This document shows positions 13,182 through 18,385 of a DNA stretch of 18,385 nucleotides, in pieces (position 1 is the first letter of the stretch; every line of letters begins with the position of its first letter). The position numbers and the translations under genes are program-made. This DNA comes from CALBTQ01 sp036725605 (GTDB lineage: Bacteria; Lernaellota; Lernaellaia; Lernaellales; Lernaellaceae), in the NCBI GenBank assembly GCA_036725605.1, contig DAIMDW010000055.1:1-18385 (forward strand), written 5' to 3'. Below the pieces are notes generated by a model. The model was not told the origin of the DNA. It made no database searches and was given only the letters and a program-made list of their open reading frames with translations.

Positions 13182-15263
13182 GTGCGTCTGTCGCGCCGCC
13201 AATTCGTCGCCTGGGGCCTGGGAGCCGGAGCCGCGCTGTCGGTGCAAACGGCGGCGGGCGGCTACCTGCGGCACGTGTGGCGCACGGCCGCGCGGGCCGA
13301 CACTCCGGTGGCGTCGATCTGCCGCGCGTGCCCGGCGGGCTGCGGGATCGTCGGCTACCTGCGCGACGGCAAACGCCTGACGGCGATCATGGGCAACCCG
13401 GAGCATCCGGTCAGCCGGGGGAAGATCTGCGCGCAGGCGTTGCAAGCGATCAACCTGCATCATCATCCGGAACGCTTACGGCAAGGATTCCGGCGCGACG
13501 GGCAGCCGCAAACCACCGAGGCGCTGATCGAGCAGGCGGCGCGGGAAATCGCCGAACGCACGGCCGCCGGCGCGCGGCTGGTCGTCGACACGTGGGACGA
13601 AATGCCCGGGCAGGCGATGCTGTTGTCGGCGATCGAGGGCGACGCGCATTTGATCGGGCGCGAAACGCTGGGCGCGGCCAACCGGATGCTGGCGCAGGAA
13701 GAGGTGTGGGGGCGCTCGTGCCGGCCGGATCTGCGCGGGGCCGATCTGCTGCTGGTGTTCGGGGCCGATCCGTACGCCGGCGGACCGCGGTTCATTCGCG
13801 AAGCGCGCGAGATCGCCGAGGAGCGCGCCGAGCACGGGATGCGGATGATCGTGTTCGATCCGCGTTTGTCCAACACCGGCGGGCGCGCCGATTTGTGGGC
13901 GCCGATTCGCCCGGGCACCGATCACGTCGCGGCGATGGCGATCGCGCGTTACGCGCTGGAGCAGTCGCTGCTCACCGAAACGATGACCCTGCGCAACGGG
14001 ACGATCACCTATCTGTCGTTGACCAAGGCGGTCGACGCGTTCGACCTGGACAGCGCGGCGCGGGTGTGCGGCGTGGAGCCCGAGCTGTTGCGGCAGGCGG
14101 GCGAGTTGTACGTGGCTTCGCATCATCCGGCGGTGCTGGCCGGCGAAGGCGTGTTCCAGCAGCGCGATCCGTTGGGCGCTTATCGGGCGATCGCGTTGCT
14201 CGAAGCGATGCGCGAGGTGCGCCGCATACCGTTGCAGCCGAGCCCGGGGCCCGTTCCCACCAAGCTGTGCTGGTCGGCGATGGAAGCGGAGAGTTTTTAT
14301 CAAAACCTGTTCGCCGACGATGCGCCGACGGTGTTGATCACCCACCGCGCCAATCCGGTGTACGAGCGCGGACCGGCCTTCGCGCGCGGGCTGCGCGAGG
14401 CGAAAAACCTGCTGCACATTTCGCTCAGCCCGCTGCCCAACGAGACGACGCAAATGGCCGACCTGGTCATTCCCGAGGCGTTGCCGCTGGAAAGTTACGG
14501 CCGCCAGTGGCTGAGCGCGTACGTCGAGACGCCGACCTACGTCGAGCAGCAGCCGGTGGCGCAGCCGCCCGAGGGCGTGTGGACCGGCGAGGATATCTTC
14601 CGCGCGCTGGCCGAGGCGTTGGGCGTGCAGGAGAACGTTTACGAGAACCACGATTTCGACCTGGTGCGGCAGTTGACGGGGGCGCGCAATTTCACGCCGA
14701 TCGGCCGGGGTATTTACGCGGGCGACGAGGCGGCGCGCGCGACGATCTCCTACCGCGCTTCGCTCGGCGAACTCGAAGCGCTGCAGCTTCCCGCCGGCGC
14801 CGCGCCGGATAAACACAAACTGACGGTGATTTTGCACGACACGGCCGTGGCCAATCGCGACAGCGCGCCGGCCAAGTGGAGTCAGGAAATTCAACACGCC
14901 CCGTCGCTGCTGGTGCATCCCGACGACGCGCGCCGGTTGCGCGTACGCGACGGCGCCCTGCTGTTGTTGGCCGGCCGCCGCGGCGACGAGGACGAGAGTT
15001 TATACGAAGTGATGGTCCGCGTGTTCGTCTCGCACGGCGTGCGGCCCGGTTGCGCGGCGATCGCGCGGGAGCAGGGGCACGACGCCAGCGGGCGCGTGGC
15101 GGCGGCGCAGCCGTTCAAGTCGCCGGACGATACGGACATGCGCCTGCTGTGGTGGCGCGAGGAGGGCAACGGCGAGAACCTCATGCCCTTGTTGCAGGCG
15201 GCCGACGACGTCACCGGCGCGCTGATCGTATGGCCGCCGTTGGAAGTGGAGGCCAAGCCATGA
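13182..15263 (+). CDS. Tat-exported molybdopterin-oxidoreductase-family protein (QrcB/PsrA-like)
   Basis: The 693-residue protein starts with a twin-arginine signal (SRRQFVAWGLGAGAAL, residues 4-19), so it is exported folded. A [4Fe-4S] site follows: Cys47, 50, 54 and 83 (C-x2-C-x3-C-x28-C), the usual N-terminal cluster of the DMSO-reductase superfamily. Later blocks ADLLLVFGADP (187-197), IPLQPSPGP and TTQMADLVIPEALPLES, and a C-terminal MopB-type barrel (HPDDARRLRVRDGALLLL), mark the full fold. Where Cys, Ser or selenocysteine should ligate molybdenum, some 25-35 residues before the ADLLLVFG block, I see only GRETLGAANRML. The enzyme may therefore lack Mo and act as an electron-transfer or docking subunit, as reported for QrcB. 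Partners are the adjacent four-cluster, NrfD and haem proteins. Its stop overlaps the cytochrome start. Confidence 0.9.
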   Translation: MRLSRRQFVAWGLGAGAALSVQTAAGGYLRHVWRTAARADTPVASICRACPAGCGIVGYLRDGKRLTAIMGNPEHPVSRGKICAQALQAINLHHHPERLRQGFRRDGQPQTTEALIEQAAREIAERTAAGARLVVDTWDEMPGQAMLLSAIEGDAHLIGRETLGAANRMLAQEEVWGRSCRPDLRGADLLLVFGADPYAGGPRFIREAREIAEERAEHGMRMIVFDPRLSNTGGRADLWAPIRPGTDHVAAMAIARYALEQSLLTETMTLRNGTITYLSLTKAVDAFDLDSAARVCGVEPELLRQAGELYVASHHPAVLAGEGVFQQRDPLGAYRAIALLEAMREVRRIPLQPSPGPVPTKLCWSAMEAESFYQNLFADDAPTVLITHRANPVYERGPAFARGLREAKNLLHISLSPLPNETTQMADLVIPEALPLESYGRQWLSAYVETPTYVEQQPVAQPPEGVWTGEDIFRALAEALGVQENVYENHDFDLVRQLTGARNFTPIGRGIYAGDEAARATISYRASLGELEALQLPAGAAPDKHKLTVILHDTAVANRDSAPAKWSQEIQHAPSLLVHPDDARRLRVRDGALLLLAGRRGDEDESLYEVMVRVFVSHGVRPGCAAIAREQGHDASGRVAAAQPFKSPDDTDMRLLWWREEGNGENLMPLLQAADDVTGALIVWPPLEVEAKP

Positions 15264-16189
15264 AGAGCCTCCTGACGCGTCTTGTCGGTTGGATCGAAGC
15301 GTTCCTGATCAAAGCGCCGCCGCTGTGGGTCGGGCTGGGGATGATCGTTTTGGGCGTCGCCGGTTTCGAGGGCATGGTGACCTACAACCAGTCCAACGCG
15401 TTCTGCTTCAAGTGCCACGAGCAGGAAGGGCTGTTCCGCTCGATCGATCTGGAATCGACCGCACACACGCCGGTGAAAAAGAATAACCAACATTGCCTGA
15501 CCTGCCACACCGACAAGGATTTTTATACCTACGCGATCGATCTGGCGCGCAGCGCGAGCAAGGGTTTGGGCGAAGCGACCAACGACGACGTCGCGCAACT
15601 GCCGCCGCAGGATCCGGGGTACGACGACGCGGATTGTCTCAAGTGCCATTACGACGTGCTGAAGATCGAAAAGGCCGACGCGCTGGATCTGCCGCCGGAA
15701 CTGGCGCGCATCGGGTTGAGTTTTTCGCATCGCAATCATTTCCGGGTGAAGGATTTTCCGGCCGAGGCCGCCACGCGCCTGATGGAATTGAACATGCGCA
15801 CCGGTTTGAGCAAGGCGGAAAACGACGAGCACGATCTGCTGCTGCGCGCGCAATTGGGGAAATGCGGTCAGTGCCACGATCGCGAGCAGATGCAGGCCGA
15901 CGGCGAAGAGGCGCTCGACCGGTCGATCAACTATTTTTCGCTCAACCCGATGCGCTGCACGGGCTGCCACCTGGATGCGACCCGCGACCGTCATCCCGGC
16001 ACGGTGCGCCTGGAGTTGCCGCGCGAGGAAACGTGCCGCCGCTGTCACACCGGCACGTTCCACGGACGATATACGATTTTCCGCGCCGAGTGCGCCGGAA
16101 CCGATACGCGCGATTGCCGCCGCTGCCATCCGCAGTGGCGGGCGCCCGGAGAAGCGAACGTCGCCGCCGCCGCGGCGATACAGCCGTAA
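15260..16189 (+). CDS. Membrane-anchored heptahaem cytochrome c
   Basis: The 309-residue protein has one N-terminal membrane helix (about 22-42, no clear cleavage site) and seven C-x-x-C-H motifs, starting at Cys49, 79, 126, 202, 233, 259 and 286. The domain must lie in the periplasm, where haem is attached. The first pair after the anchor (FCFKCHEQ, HCLTCHTD) recalls NapC/NirT-type cytochromes, but the total of seven and the wide gap between motifs three and four (72 residues) differ from the four- and five-haem types. In the Qrc complex a membrane-anchored hexahaem QrcA accepts electrons from periplasmic cytochromes. This protein could play that role with one extra haem. The ATG overlaps the preceding stop. 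His157 and His160 are possible distal ligands. Confidence 0.92.
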   Translation: MKSLLTRLVGWIEAFLIKAPPLWVGLGMIVLGVAGFEGMVTYNQSNAFCFKCHEQEGLFRSIDLESTAHTPVKKNNQHCLTCHTDKDFYTYAIDLARSASKGLGEATNDDVAQLPPQDPGYDDADCLKCHYDVLKIEKADALDLPPELARIGLSFSHRNHFRVKDFPAEAATRLMELNMRTGLSKAENDEHDLLLRAQLGKCGQCHDREQMQADGEEALDRSINYFSLNPMRCTGCHLDATRDRHPGTVRLELPREETCRRCHTGTFHGRYTIFRAECAGTDTRDCRRCHPQWRAPGEANVAAAAAIQP

Positions 16190-16197
16190 GGAGGAGG
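16190..16197 (+). promoter_or_regulatory. Double Shine-Dalgarno before the anchored dicluster protein
   Basis: Two overlapping GGAGG cores (16190-16194 and 16193-16197) precede ATG 16203. This start removes an upstream open stretch that overlaps the cytochrome gene. Confidence 0.6.
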
Positions 16198-16202
16198 ACG
16201 TC

Positions 16203-16685
16203 ATGGCGTCCATCACCGAACGAAACCAACCGTTGGACGAGCCGCGCCGGCTGACGATCGACCAGGTGCTGGCGATCAAGGAGCCGCCGGTGGCGCGCTG
16301 CCGGATGCTCAGCCGGGGCATGGAGCCGTACCATCGGCTCGATCTGTTGGCCGGCGAGGACATCGCCGGCGATCGCGCCTGCCTGGCCTGCGGCAACTGC
16401 ATCGACAGTTGCCCGGTGCTGCGCCGCGAGCCCGAACGGCTGGCCGTGTCCGACCGCCGCACCAGCTTCTGCCTGGAAACGACGGTCGCCGAGGATTGCG
16501 AGCAGTGTTACGCCTGCGTGCTTTCGTGCCCGCAGGTGGACACCGAGCTCAAGGACTACGTGGTCGACGAGAAAATCCCCGAGACGATTCCACAAAACCC
16601 GCTGCTGCGCCGGTTCGACAACTACTTCATGGTCATCGCGGCGCTGGTGTTCGGCATCGTGCTGGGCATTTTCATCGCGCATTAG
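16203..16685 (+). CDS. Dicluster [4Fe-4S] protein with a C-terminal membrane anchor
   Basis: The 160-residue protein contains two tight cluster motifs, CLACGNCIDSCP (Cys60, 63, 66, 70) and CEQCYACVLSCP (Cys99, 102, 105, 109). The motifs are HdrC-like. It ends in a single hydrophobic helix (about 141-158, YFMVIAALVFGIVLGIFI). No signal peptide is present, so the tail anchor should leave the clusters in the cytoplasm. Lying between the periplasmic cytochrome and the FrdB-like gene, it is the obvious candidate for fixing the soluble flavoprotein module to the membrane, a job done by FrdC/D or SdhC/D in ordinary fumarate reductases. That role is inferred from order and topology. Confidence 0.85.
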   Translation: MASITERNQPLDEPRRLTIDQVLAIKEPPVARCRMLSRGMEPYHRLDLLAGEDIAGDRACLACGNCIDSCPVLRREPERLAVSDRRTSFCLETTVAEDCEQCYACVLSCPQVDTELKDYVVDEKIPETIPQNPLLRRFDNYFMVIAALVFGIVLGIFIAH

Positions 16686-16696
16686 GGAGGGGAAGG

Positions 16697-17431
16697 ATGA
16701 GCAAAAACATACCGCCCGAAGTCGTGCGCATCTACATCATGGGCAAGCAGTACCTGGTGCCCGATTCGCTGACGATTCAAAAGGCGTTCGAGTACGCGGG
16801 CTACAAGTGGATTCGCGGATGCGGTTGTCGCGGCGGCATTTGCGGCGCGTGCGGCACGGTGTTCCGCTATCCGGGTTCGTACCGCATCGAGGTCGGTCTG
16901 GCCTGTCAGACGGTCGTGGCCGACGGGATGATCATCGCGCAGATTCCGTTTTTTCCCGCGCCCAAGGCGAGCTACGACCTGGACAACGTCGCGGCGACGA
17001 CGCAGGCGATCCAGGCGCTGTACCCCGAACTGTACAAGTGCATGGGCTGCAACACCTGCACGAAAAGCTGCCCGATGGAGATCCCGGTGATGGAGTACAT
17101 CAGCGCGCTGATTCGCGGCGATTTGCGCGAGGCGGCGCGGCTGAGCTTCGATTGCGTCATGTGCGGCCTGTGCACCGCGCGTTGCCCGGCGGAACTCAAG
17201 CAGTATCACATGGCCGAACTGGCGCGGCGGCTGGTCGGCGCGAAACTCACGCCCCGGGCTTATCATCTGGGCGAGCAGACCAAGCGCCTGCGCGACGGGT
17301 ACTACGAGGTGATGCTCGACGAGGTGATGGCGTTGAACGAAGCGGATTTGCGCAAACGGTACGTCGAGCGCGAGGTCGAGCCGCAGGAAGACGTGGACGA
17401 CTGGACCCCGGGCGATAAAACTTACTTGTAG
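16697..17431 (+). CDS. FrdB/HdrC-like iron-sulfur protein ([2Fe-2S] plus two [4Fe-4S])
   Basis: The 244-residue protein has an N-terminal [2Fe-2S] domain with the plant-type pattern Cys44, 49, 52 and 70 (CRGGICGAC ending in LACQT). It is followed by two complete motifs, CMGCNTCTKSCP (115-126) and CVMCGLCTARCP (153-164). FrdB and SdhB normally hold a [3Fe-4S] cluster as the third centre, with one Cys missing; here both sets have four Cys, as in HdrC. The phrase GDLREAARLSFDC before the last motif is also HdrC-like. There is no HdrB-type CCG domain, which separates it from thiol:fumarate reductase TfrB. It should wire the flavoprotein encoded next to the tail-anchored ferredoxin before it. A GGGAGGGG Shine-Dalgarno supports the ATG. 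Confidence 0.9.
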   Translation: MSKNIPPEVVRIYIMGKQYLVPDSLTIQKAFEYAGYKWIRGCGCRGGICGACGTVFRYPGSYRIEVGLACQTVVADGMIIAQIPFFPAPKASYDLDNVAATTQAIQALYPELYKCMGCNTCTKSCPMEIPVMEYISALIRGDLREAARLSFDCVMCGLCTARCPAELKQYHMAELARRLVGAKLTPRAYHLGEQTKRLRDGYYEVMLDEVMALNEADLRKRYVEREVEPQEDVDDWTPGDKTYL

Positions 17432-17435
17432 GAGG
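17431..17435 (+). promoter_or_regulatory. Shine-Dalgarno selecting the GTG start at 17441
   Basis: GGAGG overlaps the last base of the preceding TAG and lies 5 bp before GTG 17441, which begins a continuous frame to the window end. Confidence 0.65.
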
Positions 17436-17440
17436 CGATC

Positions 17441-18385
17441 GTGGGTTACACGCGAGAGCTTTTGGAGCTGATCAAAAAGGTGGAGGCCACGCGGCCCGAA
17501 CGCATCACGCGGGCGAAGGCGGGGGAGGATTTTCCGCCGCTGTCGCTCGACGGACGGCAGGAGCGGCTGCACTATCATCCGGATTACAAGAACGAGGGGC
17601 GGCGCGAACTGACCATCGGTCCGAGCAAGGGGTACGCGCTGTGCCATGAGGTCGCCGATCTGCTCGAAGCGCGGCCGTTCATCGATCCGGATCTGATCGA
17701 CGTGACGCAGGCCGACTACGAAACCGACGTGCTGATCCTCGGCGGCGGCGGAGCGGGCACGAGCGCGGCGTTGATCGCCAGCGAGCAGGGCGCGCGGGTG
17801 ATCGTCGCGACCAAGCTGCGCCACGGCGACGCCAACACGATGATGGCCGAGGGCGGCATCCAGGCGGCGACGAAAGTCGGCAAGGACAGCCCCTATTATC
17901 ATTACCTCGACGTGATCGGCGGCGGGCATTTCAAGAACGTGCCGGAACTGGTGCGTACGCTGGTCAGCGAAGCGCCGCTGGTCATCGAATGGCTCGAAGG
18001 CATGGGCTGTCTGCTGTCGAAAGTGCCGGACGACGAAAGCGGCTCGCTGCGCGTGGCGCACGGCGGCGGCACCAGTCGCAAGCGGATGCACTTCGCGGCG
18101 GACATCACCGGCGCGGAGATCATGCGCACGCTGCGCGACGAGGCGCGCAACCGGGCCGATTCGATCGAGGTGCTCGAGTTCAATCCGGCGGTCGAGCTGA
18201 TTCTCAACGAGCACGGCCACTGTTGCGGCGCGGTGCTGTTCAACCTGGAAACGCGCCAGACCTACGTGGTGCGCGCCAAGGCGGTGATCATGGCCACCGG
18301 CGGTTCGGGCCGGCTGCACGTGCAGGGCTTCATGACCACCAACCATTACGGCGCGACGGCCGACGGCATCGTCATGGCCTATCGC
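17441..18385 (+). CDS. Fumarate reductase/succinate dehydrogenase-type flavoprotein (partial)
   Basis: The frame runs 315 codons to the window edge with no stop. After an N-terminal extension of about 92 residues, the FAD-binding Rossmann motif LILGGGGAG (98-106) appears, then the AEGGIQAA loop (136-143), GGGTSRKRMHFAADITG (208-224) and ATGGSGR. These match the FrdA/SdhA/L-aspartate-oxidase superfamily. The residue aligned with the covalent-FAD His of FrdA (SHTVAAEGG) is Asn132 (ANTMMAEGG), so FAD should be non-covalent. No signal peptide is present, so it acts in the cytoplasm, with the iron-sulfur protein encoded 9 bp upstream. The capping domain and catalytic Arg lie beyond the window, so fumarate reduction, succinate oxidation or another enoate reaction cannot be separated. 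L-aspartate oxidase is less likely given the operon. Confidence 0.9.
   Translation, partial: MGYTRELLELIKKVEATRPERITRAKAGEDFPPLSLDGRQERLHYHPDYKNEGRRELTIGPSKGYALCHEVADLLEARPFIDPDLIDVTQADYETDVLILGGGGAGTSAALIASEQGARVIVATKLRHGDANTMMAEGGIQAATKVGKDSPYYHYLDVIGGGHFKNVPELVRTLVSEAPLVIEWLEGMGCLLSKVPDDESGSLRVAHGGGTSRKRMHFAADITGAEIMRTLRDEARNRADSIEVLEFNPAVELILNEHGHCCGAVLFNLETRQTYVVRAKAVIMATGGSGRLHVQGFMTTNHYGATADGIVMAYR

Noticed and set aside
11439..13466. A 675-codon minus-strand frame opposite the NrfD and iron-sulfur genes
   Set aside because: It is antisense to four-cluster Cys motifs and a conserved membrane protein. Composition is biased and no start signal or motif was seen.
13716..13721. Cys180 of the molybdopterin-family protein as the molybdenum ligand
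   Set aside because: It is only about seven residues before the ADLLLVFG block, far closer than in catalytic relatives. I could not rule it out without a structure.
16697..17431. Assignment of the iron-sulfur protein as thiol:fumarate reductase subunit TfrB
   Set aside because: No HdrB-type CCG domain is present and the protein is too short. Only the iron-sulfur part is shared.

Overview
The window is GC-rich, tightly packed bacterial DNA with few gaps between genes. There is no RNA gene, CRISPR array, insertion sequence or phage gene that I can support, and no gene-free stretch longer than about 180 bases. The gene content (Tat-exported molybdopterin-family protein, NrfD, multihaem cytochrome c, a lipoprotein with a long aspartate-rich linker) suggests an anaerobic, menaquinone-using Gram-negative of deltaproteobacterial type. 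Poly-Asp linkers after a lipobox are, from memory, common in uncultured lineages such as Candidatus Lernaellota; that placement is a guess.

Region 1 (1-1098, minus strand) is the 5' part of a lipoprotein gene. Region 2 (1099-1279) is a divergent intergenic region with a plausible sigma70-type promoter and a perfect 12-bp palindrome for the rightward operon. Region 3 (1280-6910, plus) is a compact six-gene operon with housekeeping content: a membrane TPR protein, a sirtuin deacylase, a nitroreductase, glucose-6-phosphate isomerase, a metallophosphoesterase and an RqcH-type ribosome quality-control protein. Four of its five junctions overlap or are separated by 3 bp.

Region 4 (7003 to beyond the right edge, plus) is the remarkable part. 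It is at least 13 genes with overlaps or gaps of 0-13 bp, preceded by a good promoter candidate (6923-6951). The genes encode a Tat-exported beta-propeller; a small membrane-anchored protein; an internally duplicated transporter-like membrane protein; a 50-residue two-helix protein; a dicluster ferredoxin; a NosR-like membrane protein (FMN-binding-like domain plus two [4Fe-4S]); a four-cluster PsrB/QrcC-like protein; an NrfD/QrcD quinone-interacting subunit; a Tat-exported molybdopterin-family protein; a membrane-anchored heptahaem cytochrome c; a dicluster ferredoxin with a C-terminal membrane anchor; a [2Fe-2S] plus 2x[4Fe-4S] protein; and a fumarate-reductase-like flavoprotein cut by the window edge.

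My interpretation, which is inference, is that genes 11661-16189 form a Qrc/CISM-type quinone oxidoreductase facing the periplasm. The same operon adds a second branch: a NosR-like transmembrane electron conduit and a cytoplasmic FrdAB-like module that lacks the usual FrdC/D anchor and covalent-FAD histidine. Cysteine and haem motifs predict 13 [4Fe-4S] clusters, one [2Fe-2S], seven c haems and at least one FAD. I know no described complex with this combination. It is the best candidate here for an undescribed respiratory system, possibly coupling periplasmic or quinone electrons to reduction or oxidation of a dicarboxylate-like substrate brought in by the co-encoded transporter.
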